Source of the DNA: Cyprinodon diabolis
Taxonomy: Eukaryota; Chordata; Actinopteri; Cyprinodontiformes; Cyprinodontidae
Assembly: GCA_030533445.1 (NCBI GenBank)
Contig: CM060081.1
Coordinates: 34,670,111 to 34,734,110, forward strand
DNA length: 64,000 nt
Direction: 5' to 3'
The notes beneath the pieces were generated by a model. The model searched no databases. It was given only the letters and a program-made list of their open reading frames with translations, and was not told the origin of the DNA. Shown here piece by piece: positions 35,221-47,398 of this stretch (its first letter is position 1; every line of letters begins with the position of its first letter). Position numbers and translations under genes: made by a program.

Positions 35221-35680
35221 GTAGTTGGGTTATAGATAGATAGATAGATATATAGATATATGGATCCTAGTCAGTGAGGCAGAGGGCCACATAGAAAGGC
35301 ACAGGGCAGAGTGAGGGGGCCGCAGCTGCTGCAGCGAGGGGTTGGGGGTGGGGGTTGGTGGGATGGCTGCACTGTGTGAGTGTGAGTGAGTTGAGATCAC
35401 AAAGCTGCTCCAGCTGCTGCTGCAGGCAGAGGCTGAATGCTAACAGTGATTATATAAGAAATCAATACAAATACTTAAAAATAATAATTTAATCATCATA
35501 ACTGTTATTAAAATAACATAGTTAATTTTTATATACATTTTATATAAATTTTATATAAATTTTATATAAATTTTATATTAATTTTATATTAATTGAGGCG
35601 GGACTTCCGGCTGTCACTTTGGAATGTGGGCGTGGTTTTCGTGATTTGATGAAAGGTAGTGTATATTCTTTTTTAACAAC

Positions 35681-35742
35681 CTGTCTGTCTGTCCGTCTTA
35701 CTGTCTGTCTGTCTGTCTTACTGTCTGTCTGTCTGTCTGTAG
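35681..35742. repeat. TCTG microsatellite
   Basis: CTGTCTGTCTGTC units with TTAC interruptions abut the outer end of the right arm. They are not present outside the left arm. Confidence 0.85.
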
Positions 35743-36736
35743 CAGCCAGATGTGTGCGTGCTTGCCTCTCAGCTGACTAAGTTTCACTGTTTGAGTCATC
35801 TCCTCCTGCACAAGATGATGTCAGTCAGATGGCCACAAATGAAGGGTTTTAAACCGTAGGTGATCATTGGTATTGCACATGTGGTTGAGAAAGCTGACAG
35901 CCAAACACCTGGTTTAACAGATGAAAGAGGTATTTCAGAAAGATAACGTGTCAAAGACTTAGGTCACATTTGACCAGGTTTGAATATATCCATTTATATT
36001 TCTCTAGTGTTTGTTTGTTCGTCAACTCTTTTTTTGGAGAATGATTGTCATCATGCAGGCAAACTTTATTTGCCTCTCTGATGAAGATGTAAAAAGACCC
36101 CCCAAAAAACTACAACTAATATTGATAATCATTTTTGTTATATTTGTCATTGCAACTTTTAAATATGGTAATGAAACTTGCCCACTGTATTCAAAACATC
36201 CTTAAATGGGCTTCTGCTTAGTTTGCTAGCTGCTGATAAGTATCCTGCTCAGGGTCCAACAGAGAAACTCTGTAGGATTCAAGGAACTTGTAGCCTTTCT
36301 AGGATCCAAGTTTCCTTCTCTAACCACTATGCCACAACTCTCTTTAATGACAAGTCCCAGTTCATCGCAATCAACACATCTTACCTCATGTTCCCTATTG
36401 AAATAATTAGTCCATCATATCATAGTTGTATTCAAAGGATATGGGATTTTATGGATTAGATTACCAATTATAGGTATTTTTAGCCTATTTTGAAAAGTAT
36501 TAAAACATATATTACTTATGATTGATTGTTAGGGGTTTCTCTCGTTAATGCTTAGCCGATGAATCTAAAAAAGAAAAGTTTCCCACATTTGTTTTTTGGT
36601 TTTCTGTTAAATCTGTGATAAAAAAAAATATTTTTCACAGACAAAGGCCTTGATAGTTAAACTTCATATATCAGAGATTAGCTCATTCTCCTTGTTTAGC
36701 CTTTTGTTCCCAAACTGCATGATGGCTCTAAGAGTG
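35743..36736. other. Intergenic DNA
   Basis: No exon was recognised. Around 36200-36400 the sequence is more balanced (GGGTCCAACAGAGAAACTCT) and may be a worn repeat, but I cannot name it. Confidence 0.3.
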
Positions 36737-37110
36737 AGAAGCAGATCCTTTAGTTTTTTAGGCTCCTTTCCTGTGGAACCAGTTCCCAGTCCATAATGCA
36801 GACACCCTGTCTATTTTTAAGACTAGGCTTAAAACTCTAAGTTTATTTTATAAAGCTACTAGTTAAGAGTGGCTCAGGTTTCATAGATACATGACTATAA
36901 AGGCTTAGGTGGCATAGAAACTGCTTTCCCTCACTCTGCTGCATCCTATTTTTTGCAGTAGCTCATCGGCTGAGCTGCTGCTGTTAACAACTCCATGTGT
37001 TAGATGATACGGTTAAAGCTGTTCTTCAGTGCTTAGTCCTATTTCTCTCTTACATGTACTATTGGATGAGATTTTATTGCAACTTAGTGCATTTGCTCTG
37101 TTGTTCGCTT
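36737..37110 (+). repeat. Degraded L2-type LINE, end of ORF2 and 3' UTR
   Basis: CTGTGGAACCAGTTCCCAGT, ACACCCTGTCTATTTTTAAG and ACTAGGCTTAAAACTC align with 47300-47400 of the full LINE (LLWNQLPV...DTLSTFKTRLK). The following GTGGCTCAGGTTTC matches its 3' UTR start. This is a separate, older copy. Confidence 0.7.
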
Positions 37111-37288
37111 GGCCTGAAAACAAGAGTTCTGCAAGTCAAAGACTCAATGCAGTCTGCTAAGTTCTAGAAAGTAAGGCTTTAACTCATTTGTGGGGAGGAT
37201 TTCATTGGATTTACTCTGTAAGGTGCCAATTTTATTTTAATTTATGTGAGCAAAACTCAAAGGAGACATACATTTACTACAATGATTA

Positions 37289-37505
37289 TAATTTCAATTC
37301 AATTAAGTTTATTTATAAAGCGCCAATTCACAACATATGTCATGCCAAGGCACTTTTTAAAGACAATTCAACCAGATCATATAGTTGGATTAATTCAAAG
37401 TTTTTTTAAGGAGAACCAGTTGATTGCATCGACTCATTGACTTGAAGGCAGTCCCTCAAACCATGCATGCTTGTAGCAACAGTGGAGATGAAAAACTCCC
37501 TTTCT
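37289..37505 (-). repeat. L2-type LINE 3' end (or derived SINE)
   Basis: TTCAATTCAATTAAGTTTAT, GCGCCAATTCACAACATATG, AACCAGATCATATAG and ATCGACTCATTGAC are the reverse complement of 47930-48120. Orientation is opposite to the neighbouring relic at 36737. Confidence 0.75.
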
Positions 37506-40500
37506 GTTTTGTTCTTTGTTTTTTATATATAGGACACAACCAATGTGTTCCCTTTATTTAGATGGAATGGAGAACTGAAATATATCTAAAATATGTGCAG
37601 CTTTGTGAGTGACAGAAAGAATCTGACAAGGGAAGAAGGATGAGGTTTGATTTTTGTGACAGATTTAATTTTTCTCTGGCACTTTATAGCTGTTATAACA
37701 AACAGACACAATCTTGTTATCACATCGAACAGACAGAAAAGTTAAGATTTGAAAGGATAAAATTATAAGAAAAAGCACAAACAGGAATGCCAAGGCTTTT
37801 AAGAAGTGACCCAAATGATGCTTTTGAAAGTTAATCTATCAGAAAAGGATGGATATCATTGGTCACTTTAGCATGAGGACAACACCTTCTGCTGCAGAGG
37901 GTGGTGCAGGATGTCTGAAAAAGCATTCATGTAAAAATACTGTTCCAGCTGTTACAGAGTCATACCAATGATAATTCAACCAACTAAATCAACAGTGTCA
38001 AAAAAAAACTAAAAAAAAAAAGAAGAATTTTCATATTCTTTAAAGTGGCAGAAGAACTTTGAGCTTTTCACAAAACTGGAAAAATTGTCCATTTTGGCAC
38101 AAGTTTTATCTATGATATGGAAAAACACAGAAAATAAACATAGAATACACCGACACAGCAAAAACACCTCCATTTGATGATTGATTCAAGACATTAAAAA
38201 TTCAAGCAGAATTTGCTACTGCAAACCAAGCAAACAAACAAAAATTATCAACACAGTTTGAAACAAATAACTACATCACACTTGGCAAATACTCACAAAT
38301 TAGCTGAAAAAAAAAAACAGCTCAAAAGATAATTTTTGGGCAGTTGACAAAATGAACGGATCAAAATTCATGAGTTTTCCATCTTTTTCTTTGTTTCAAT
38401 ACTGCCATCTGTCAAAACATCTGTGACATAAATCATGGCACATTTTGAGTCTTTACTCACTTGTTATCTTTTAAACGTCCTTCTTTCAGCTTTCGTTTAT
38501 ATATTTTCTTCAGCATAACTAAAATTAAGTCTAATCTGCTGCCCTTTGAGAACTCCTTGATGTTGGCTAACAAAATGAAATGAAAGAAAACTTGGCAAAA
38601 GCAGGGAGTTTATTTGCATTTAATCTTTCTTGTTCACAGTTCATTCTTCTTTGAGATTCATCTGTTTATTGTTTTAGCAGTTCACTTGCTTTGGTAGATT
38701 TAGATCTGTCCTAGGTTTAATAGACCAGGAAACTGGACTAAAAAAACAGCATTTGCTGTTAAATGTTCTTGCGGTGACACAAATCTTTTGGTATGTTTAC
38801 AATGATTCACTGATCATTCAGCTATAGTAATAGTGTCCACCTTACTACAAAAAAAAAAATCATAATTTTTACCCTTATATAAAATGATAATTTCAAAAGT
38901 TATGGTGGTTGCACATTGGAATATGAAATGAACGTTACTTTATGAATGGTATTGTTTTTTTCACTGTTTAACTGTTACAAGCAATATGCAACGGAATGTC
39001 GTTTTGTATACTGTGCATACAAGATGACAATAACGTTTGTCTAAGTCTAAGAATATAGGAAAGAGCTTAAATTCCAGATCTATCTTATTAGGAGGTTGGT
39101 TGCAACAGAATTGGGTTAGATGAGTGCCTAAAACAATTGTTTTTCTGCGTCCATAATAGTTCCTGTCCAAGAAACAGCAGGCTACCCTAAACTACGGTGG
39201 GTGACATGTTGTTCTTATTCCTTGAGAGTTCAGCAAGCACCAGAATCATCTCCTCTTGGGAGGTATGTTACAAAAAGGTGTTGCCACCAGAATGGCAATG
39301 GAGGTGGTGGTGGGTGGTGCATCTGCACACACAGCAAAGCAGAAAAATGTGCCTCTTCTGTCAAAGACAAAGGTTAAGTTCAGACTGTAGCTTCATGTCA
39401 TCAATGCACATCATGTTTTTTTTTTTTCAGGAGGGTGAAGCACAACCCCCAGAACACAATAAGTTGGATTTCAAGAAGGAATATGATATAATTTAATCAT
39501 TCATTAGACAAGAATCGGTCATCATTAGTCAGAACTTTGACCAGTAGCAGACATCATGTATGGCAGAAGCAGCTGAAGTAAAAACTTCCATGAATAATGA
39601 CTCTTACAACCTATGAAATATGTTTAGTTGTTTGTCAGATCATATAGAAACATGGTAAAAATGCTGAAATCACAAATTGTATCATTTGTGTCACTGCAAA
39701 AGCAACAAAAATCTTTCGAATGGTCAAATTATATTTTTTTTCATTCTTCTCGCCTGCTGTAATCACATATTTTGGACATAGAATTGCTTGTTTTAATGCA
39801 TTGTAAAGAATTATACAGAATTCAAAAGGAACATTGTTTGACCCTGATTGGACACTTTAGGTACCAAAAGAGGTTTAAAAAAGTTTAACATAAACTTTTA
39901 AGTCAGGTTTCCCCCCAATTATTATCAGATTATATGACCTTACATTTTAGAAATATATCGGCTAATGAAGTATCATTGAAGTATCATTCAAAGGTAGAAA
40001 CAAGATCAACAACTGCAACCAATCACTTAAAAAACCTCAAGCATCAGAGCTGATGATCAGTAACATATATTATAAGTGCATACATTGTTTTTTGAATCTT
40101 TGAAATATTTCAAGCCAATATTCACTTCAATGCTTTTGTTAAAAATTTATAAAACATTACAAAAAATAACTACACAGTCAAGAAACAATCATTTCCCACT
40201 TTAGGGCCTTTGTCAGTTTTATTTCATTTTTATACTTTATACTTTAAAACCGCAGATTTTGACATCTACTCAGATACCCTGAGTGCATTTTGAAAAATCA
40301 CGATTCATTTATCAAAGTATCGACCCAAAATAACCTGACCCTCTGATGAAGGAAAAACTCCTGAATTTCTTTAAATTATTACTTGACAGTGATAAACCCA
40401 ATTTTTGTAAACTAAATTCAGTTTTTACAAGCTACACACCTATGCCTGATTACTGCCAGACCTGTGGAAGCAAAAGATCATGTTGATAGAACCTATTGGA

Positions 40501-41554
40501 CAACATGAAGTAGGAGAAACGATCTTAGGAAACCAAAAATCATACCCAGATTTCCAAAACATTATTTAGAGAGTACAATGCAACTGGTCACAAAAGAGCC
40601 CAGAACAACAGCTACAGTGAAGGTAACTGTTTGGCTTCCACTTGAATCCTACATCGTTGAATACTATTCTGACTAAAATGCAATATCAGAGACCAAAGTT
40701 TCTCCCAGCAACGTGAGGGATTCATTGTTTGATGACAGCTGTTGCTGCAAAAGCTGGGACAAAAAGTAATTAGATTTAGAAGGTAATTACTTTTCATATT
40801 AACTTTTATCTTTGATAAAAGTGTCTGAAATAGCAAAAATAGAAGAAATCTAAGGAGCAAACACTTCCTCAGTACTGTTTACTGTAGCAGACATGTCTGT
40901 AAATCTAAAGCTCACTTCTTTGCTTCACTTAATATAAAGTATTTAGAGTTTAGTAAGACCTTTAAACTTGGGATGATTAACATGGTTAGATTCAAGCTTT
41001 TACCAACACAAAATCACTGTTTAATAGTCAACAGTTTTTGGAAAAATGGGTTAAAAGAATACAGTCGGTGTAAAATATATCTTTGAGCCAAAAAGTACTT
41101 CAACACAACGAGACAAAGCACAAACGAGAGCAATGAAATTACAGTAAACACTTTAAACATCTTTATCTGTCTTTAATATTTAAAGCCAACAAATATTGTA
41201 ATAAGTTCATTTTAACCTTACTGGTTGTGACGTATTGTCAGCCTTTGTTATGACTCTTACTGCACATGTTTTTTTTCTTCTTTTTACCTGCAAGACGTCT
41301 GCTTTTAGAAACTATAAGAAATGCAGCAAGTCTCTTCATATCTACAATAAGTACACAAAATGACAAGTGTGACATTCTCAGTTCAAATCTCTAAAGTTCA
41401 CGAGTGATGTCTCCATAATTCTGAAGTTTTGCTCTGTGATTGCCGACACTGTGAGCAGGGGACGCAGTGCATTCAGCAAGAATAACTGTTGCTTTACCCC
41501 CTCGGTCCCTTCTCTGCCTCCTGCTGAGTAAAGTTACAGCAGCCCGGCTGGGAA
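37506..41554. other. kcnd3 3' flank and probable 3' UTR
   Basis: No coding exon was seen. On the kcnd3 strand the first canonical AATAAA after the stop lies at 40218-40223, with ATTAAA variants near 41020 and 41173. The 3' UTR is therefore probably between 0.4 and 1.3 kb. The rest is AT-rich without recognisable elements. Confidence 0.4.
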
Positions 41555-41792
41555 TCACAAAGCTGAGACTTTGACAATGTTGGTACCAGCTGAGCTTATT
41601 GTGGTCTGGATGCTTGGAGCCGCTGGGTGACCCAGAGGAGGGGGCGGCCTTCTTTGCTGTGGCCCGTGGAGGCCATCGGCATCAGGGGTTAAAGCGGGGG
41701 GCGTAGGGAGGCTGATGATGGCTGTGGTGATTCGGCCACTTTTACAGTTGATCCTGTTGCTCTCATTAGTTCTCAAGTTGAGGTTTGAACGA
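41555..41792 (-). CDS. kcnd3: kcnd3 last coding exon
   Basis: The acceptor CTTCTCCTCTGAAAG ends at 41793. The exon supplies the third base of a split Ser codon, then 78 residues and TGA. Peptide landmarks [30 protein letters not shown] and the C-terminus NIVKVSAL match the end of vertebrate Kv4.3 (KCND3). The segment is the distal cytoplasmic tail. The final VSAL resembles a PDZ-binding end known in Kv4 channels. The middle of the exon ([18 protein letters not shown]) is Pro-rich and more variable. Only the phase of this exon fits the donor at 48380. Confidence 0.93.
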
Positions 41793-42078
41793 CTTTCAGA
41801 GGAGAAGAAAAAAGAGATGATTAATGACTGCTTAAGATTTCAGCTCCAAAAGCTGTTAGTGTTTTCTGTTTTACTAAAGTTTACATGTAATGTATTTGCC
41901 AAAAAAAGATTACATCTTAAAAAAACAACAAATAAATCACAATTAGTATGCTTGTGATTTAATTTCTCAACAGTTAATTCAATCAAACCCATCCCTTGGG
42001 TCAAAAGAACTAGCTTTCATTGCACAGCACTACAGTACATACTTCAAGTTTATTTAATATAAACTACTTTTCTGATCC

Positions 42079-43003
42079 TTAAAGCTATAGTGTAGGATGT
42101 TTTTTTTCCAGGTGGATCATCAAAATAAGTGGTCCTCTTAATTGACAATCATTCTGGTGATATGTTTACGTAAGGCCGTCGTAGGTGCTCATCCCCATAG
42201 GTAGCTATCTTCAGGCATATGCTCTTTATATCTGTGGTGAGCTACGGTTTCAGACAGTCATTGAAGCTTGCCTTTCTCACCGCGGTTCTTTGAAAATGGC
42301 TGAGGGTCAAAAGAGGAAAAGTGTCTACAAAGTGAGAAAGGCCTCAGAACAGAGAAACAATACCAATTTGGGGAAAGAGTAAGTTTTACTTAGATTTTCT
42401 TATACTATTTGAATATTTAATAGCAGTATGGACTTAAACCTAAAAATACTTCAGAAACTTTACTCTAAAAATGCAGAGCACACTCCAAAAACATGATTGT
42501 TAGTTTAACTGGCTTCTCCTTAGGTGTGAATGCGTAAATTGTTGTTTGTCACTGTGTTGCCTTATATTAAAATGCTGCTACGAAAAACAAGTACACTTTA
42601 TTTAACCAGTTTAAATAAATCTAACTTACAACTTGGATGTACTTAAGTAAATGTTACTCAATATGTTCATAACTGTTATGTCCTATGAGAGTAAAATTCA
42701 CTTGATACTGGCAAGTGAGTGTTACTTGATATTGATGCATTCAATTTTACTTAGATCATTTAAATGCAAATAGTTACAATATATTTTTTAAGTAAATCTT
42801 GTGAGTTGTTTTTTTCAGTGTAGGCGGGATTCATTGCGTCTCCACTCCTCCACGAGGAGAAATGGGCTTGTGCATGTCTCAGAAGCGTTTCATAGGTGTT
42901 GTCTCTCAGGAGCAGATACAGGGTTGTGAATGTGTTTTTTTTTTTTAGGTGGAGAGGGCGGGTCTTCTCAAAAATTTGCGAAAATCCTCCACTACACCTT
43001 TAA
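42079..43003 (+). mobile_element. TTAA-flanked MITE-like element
   Basis: TTAA at 42079-42082 and 43000-43003 bracket ends AGCTATAGTGTAGGATG and, inverted, AGGTGTAGTGGAGGAT. TTAA targets are typical of piggyBac and Kolobok transposons. Inside are a scrap of the teleost repeat (42478-42560, TTCTCCTTAGGTGTGAATGC) and a further insertion ending TTTTTTCAGTGTA near 42822. A 28-codon frame MAEGQKRKSVYKV (42297) lies in the element and is not a host gene. A relative is at 61084-61426. Confidence 0.65.
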
Positions 43004-43449
43004 GGAGCATAAGTCAGTAGGATTGTGTTGTGATTCACTAAATAGTGCCATCCAGGGGTTTGTTTTGCTATTGCACCTTTTCATTATTTGGGTAAAGATT
43101 ATAATTGTTTTGGTTAATCAGTGTAGATTTTCCCTTTACCATTTCTGGAATTTTAAATCTCGTCAACAGAAGAACACATTCATGACTGGCTTCCTGCTTC
43201 CTGTTGGGACCTGTTCACTTCCTGTTTGGATTAACTGAGTGTGCAGCTGCTGCAGCTGTCCAGAGGAACTCCATCTGCAGTTAAGTTATTTTCTCTGTGA
43301 TATCTCTGTATCTAAGTAACTCTAACTGACTACTTTAAAACATAGCACCTTCTGCTGCACTTTTCTACTGAGCACTTGTCAGTTTCACACAGTTTTATTT
43401 CTGATAGCAAGGAGAAGCTAGCCTAGGCTAGCGCTAGCTTAGCATTGCT

Positions 43450-44313
43450 ATGGCTTCTCTCTCTCCCTCCCTTGACTCTTTTCCAACTCTTCCTTCTTCC
43501 TCTCCTCTCTCCTGCTCTCTGTGTCAGATGTTCAGTTATTCCTCTGCCTCCTTTAGTGATAATGGGATGTGTAATAAGTGTAGTATTATTGTAGCTTTGG
43601 AGGCGAGGGTGTCAGAGTTAGAATCCAGGCTTCAGGCTGTTGAACATCCAGGAGTTAAAGTAGGCCCCCCACCTAGCTGTCCTCCAAAAGTGCCTGAGCA
43701 GCCAGGCGATTGGGTAACTGTACGCAGAAAGCGTAGTCGTGGATCTCTGCCCACTGGTCACCACCAACCCGTTCACGTTTCTAACCGGTTTTCCCCACTC
43801 AGTGACACACCCACTGAGAAGCCCACTCTGGTGATTGGCAGCTCCATAGTCAGAAACGTGGCATTAGAGACACCAGGGACCATAGTCAAATGTTTGCCGG
43901 CGGCCAGAACGGGCGACATCAAATCCTACCTGAAACTGCTGGCTAAGGATAAGGTTAAATACAGTAAGATTGTTATTCACGCTGGTGGTAATGACACCCG
44001 GTTACGCCGATCGGAGGTCACTAAAATTAGTGTTGCTTCGGTGTGTAAGTTTGCCAAAAAAATGTCGGACTCCGTAATTTTCTCTGGTCCCCTCCCTGAT
44101 CTGACCAGTGATGTCATGTTTAGCCGCATGTCGTCATTCAACCGCTGGTTGTCTAGGTGGTGTCCTGAAAACAACGTGGGCTACATTAATAATTGGCAAT
44201 CCTTTTGGGGAAAGCCTGGTCTGATCCGGAGAGACGGCATCCATCCCACTTTGGATGGTGCAGCTCTTCTTTCTAGGAATCTGGCCACATTTATTAGTCC
44301 TCCAAAACCCTGA
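43450..44313 (+). CDS. LINE ORF1: zinc-ribbon, coiled coil and SGNH esterase
   Basis: 287 aa. After a Ser-rich start come two CxxC pairs (CSLC and CNKC, about residues 22-43), then a short coiled coil ([18 protein letters not shown], about 48-65), a basic stretch (VRRKRSRG) and an SGNH/GDSL-type hydrolase fold. The fold shows VIGSSIVRN (nucleophile Ser), HAGGNDTR and DGIHPT (Asp-His). CR1 and L2 LINEs are known for an esterase-type ORF1 that binds RNA. The frame is intact. It ends in TGA, and the same frame continues open into ORF2. Confidence 0.88.
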   Translation: MASLSPSLDSFPTLPSSSPLSCSLCQMFSYSSASFSDNGMCNKCSIIVALEARVSELESRLQAVEHPGVKVGPPPSCPPKVPEQPGDWVTVRRKRSRGSLPTGHHQPVHVSNRFSPLSDTPTEKPTLVIGSSIVRNVALETPGTIVKCLPAARTGDIKSYLKLLAKDKVKYSKIVIHAGGNDTRLRRSEVTKISVASVCKFAKKMSDSVIFSGPLPDLTSDVMFSRMSSFNRWLSRWCPENNVGYINNWQSFWGKPGLIRRDGIHPTLDGAALLSRNLATFISPPKP

Positions 44314-47300
44314 CCACCCAGGGTGCAGACCAGGAAGCAGAGTTGTAGTTTAACACACATCTCTGCAGCTTCTCTACTGTTACCCACTCTTTACTCCATC
44401 CAGACAGTGTCTTGCCCACGACCAAAATCTAATAAATTAGCAAAGATTCCCAAAGGAGTAAATCATGATAATCTAATTAAAATCAAAATAACTCCAATTG
44501 GGGAAAAAGTTAAAACAATTAAATGCGGTCTGTTTAACATAAGATCGCTTTCCTCTAAAAGTCTGCTAGTTAATGACTTGATTTGTGATAATCACATTGA
44601 CTTGTTTTGCCTTACAGAAACCTGGCTGCAGCAAGAGGATTATGTGAGCATAAACGAGGCAACTCCTTCAAGCTATTTAAATTTTCACATACCCAGAAGT
44701 TCTGGGCGAGGAGGAGGAGTAGCAACAATCTTCCAGTCTGACTTACTGATTACTCCCAAAACAGTTAATACCTACAACTCTTTTGAACATTTAACCCTTA
44801 ATTTCCCTCATCCAAATTTCAAGGCAAGAAAACCTCTTCTTTTTGTAACTTTGTATCGTCCGCCAGGTCCTTACTCTGAATTTTTAGATGAGTTTTCAGA
44901 GTTCCTTTCTGATTTGGTATTAAATACTGACAGGGTCATCATAGCGGGAGATTTTAACATCCATGCTGACATTGAAGGTGATAGCTTAAGAGCAGCCTTT
45001 AATGCTATCTTAGACACTATTGGCTTTGTTCAAAATGTGAATAGTCCCACACATTCTCATCTTCATACTTTGGATCTTGTGCTGACATACGGCATAGAAT
45101 GTGAAGAAATAACAGTATTTCCTCACAACCCTCACAACCCTCACAACCCTGTCCTCTCTGACCACTTTCTAATAACCTTCAGGATTACTTTAACAGAGTT
45201 CTCCTCCCCCAAAAGAAGGTTCAATTTTAGTAGATCTTTATCAGATAGTGCAGTTATAAATTTTAAAGAATCTGCTTCACTTTCTCTCTCCTCTGTGTCG
45301 CTGAGCAGTGCTGCAGAGTGCAAAAGCATAGCTTATTCCCCTTCACAGGTTGATGATTTTGTTGATGGGGTTGCTAGTTCTCTGCGTACTGCCTTAGACA
45401 ACGCAGCTCCCTTGAAAATGAAAACCGTTGAAAATAGAAAGCTTGCTCCTTGGTTTAATGCAGAGCTGCGTACTTTGAAGCAAAATGCTAGGAAACTGGA
45501 GAGAAAATATCGCTCCACAGGCCTGCGGGAGTCCTTCCTATTCTGGAAAAATGGTTTACTGCTGTATAAGAGGACCCTTTGTAAAGCAAGAGCAGTATAC
45601 TTCTCCTCATTAATAGAGGAGAATAAGAATAATCCTAGATTTCTTTTTAATACAGTTGCCAAACTCACCCAGAGCCAAACCTCTGTTGAACCGTCCATTC
45701 CACCTGCTCTTAGCAGCAATGATTTTATGGGATTCTTTATAAATAAGATTGATCTTATTAAAAATAAGATCATAAGCACTCCTCTATCCGCGATTGTACC
45801 TGAGGTAGTCATGGAATCTGAACCGGGTTTAGACTGCTTTGATCCAGTTGAACTTTCTGAATTAGCAAAATTATTGTCTTCATCTAAGCCTTCAACTTGT
45901 ATGTTAGATCCAGTTCCAACCAGGTTATTTAAGGAGGTATTCCCTTTGATCTCCTCCTCCATTTTAGATGTGATTAATCTATCTCTGTTACAGGGATATG
46001 TACCTAAAGCTTTTAAGGTTGCTGTAATTAAACCTCTGCTTAAGAAACCGTCTCTTGACCCAGATGACTTGGTTAATTATAGACCTATATCCAATCTTCC
46101 TTTCTTATCCAAAATTCTTGAGAAAGTAGTTGCCAAACAGGTTTGCGACCACTTACACCATAATGAACTTTTTGAAGAGTTTCAGTCTGGCTTTAGAGCT
46201 CATCATAGCACTGAAACAGCTCTGGTGAAAGTCACTAATGATATTCTCATGGCCTCAGATAATGGACTTGTATCTGTGCTCGTCCTGTTGGATCTTAGTG
46301 CTGCATTTGATACAGTTGACCATAATATTCTTTTAGAAAGACTTGAATATTTTGTTGGAATTAAAGGAACAGCACTAGACTGGTTTAAATCTTATCTATC
46401 TGATCGAATTCAGTTTGTTTACGTTAATGATAGATCTTCAACACGCTCAAAGGTTACCTGTGGAGTACCACAGGGATCAGTGCTAGGACCAATTCTCTTT
46501 ACTTTATACATGCTCCCAATTGGTAGAGTTATTAGACAGCATGGGATTAATTTCCACTGTTATGCTGATGATACCCAGCTATATCTGTCTATAAATCCAG
46601 ATGAAGCTAACCCATTACATAGATTACAGGCATGTCTTGAAGACATAAAAACCTGGATGACTCTTAACTTTCTGCTTCTGAATGCAGACAAAACAGAAGT
46701 TATAGTCTTTGGAGTCTCTGAAAAAGAAGCTGATTAGCCAGTCACTTCATTTGGATGGGATTAAACTGATTTCAGATAATAAAGTAAAAAATCTTGGTGT
46801 TATTTTTGATCAGGACCTGTCATTTAAATCCCATATCAAAGAGGTTTCTAGAATTTCCTTCTTTCATCTGAGGAACATTGCAAAAATTAGAAATCTCCTG
46901 TCCAGGGGTGATGCTGAGAAACTAGTCCATGCATTTGTTACTTCAAGGCTGGACTATTGTAATTCTTTACTATCAGGAAGTCCACAAACTGTAGTTAAAA
47001 GCCTTCAGCTGATCCAAAATGCTGCAGCCAGAGTTCTGATGAAAATTAAAAAGAGAGATCATATCTCTCCTATCCTGGCTTCTCTTCATTGGCTTCCTGT
47101 TAAATCAAGAATAGAATTTAAAATCCTCCTTCTCACATATAAAGCCTTAAATGGCCAAGCTCCATCTTATATCAGAGATCTGATTGTTCCTTATGTTCCT
47201 AACAGAGCACTTCGCTCTCAATCTGCAGGTTTACTAGTGGTTCCTAGAATTTCTAAAAGTAGAATGGGAGGCAGATCTTTTAGTTATCAGGCTCCTCTCC

Positions 47301-47398
47301 TGTGGAACCAACTACCAGTTTTAGTCCGTGAGGCAGACACTCTGTCTACTTTTAAGACTAGGCTTAAAACGTTCCTTTTTGATAAAGCTTATAGTTAG
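44314..47398 (+). pseudogene. LINE ORF2: endonuclease and reverse transcriptase, frameshifted
   Basis: The first part (44314-46737) carries the apurinic-type endonuclease: [20 protein letters not shown] and LSDHFL. The reverse transcriptase follows: [37 protein letters not shown] and the catalytic YADD. A frame change at about 46709-46737 moves the C-terminal part (LGVIFDQDLSF, FVTSRLDYCNSLLSG, LASLHWLPV, FLFDKAYS) into another frame ending at 47398. This ORF has no early ATG and lies in the same frame as ORF1, directly after its TGA. Near the SDH motif the HNP tripeptide is triplicated by a 9-bp tandem repeat. The frameshift should inactivate this copy unless it is a sequencing error. Confidence 0.88.

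Larger units (their letters stand above)
30426..35674 (-). repeat. Right arm of the 12.5-kb inverted repeat
   Basis: The arm is the reverse complement of 23145-29059. It lacks the 1.1-kb stretch found at 24911-26025 and carries a private LINE tail at about 34829-35220 in its microsatellite. Beyond the outer end the flanks differ (AACAACCTGTCTG on the right, ATGAACAGC on the left) and I see no target-site duplication. That favours a segmental inverted duplication over a transposon with very long inverted ends. Confidence 0.93.
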
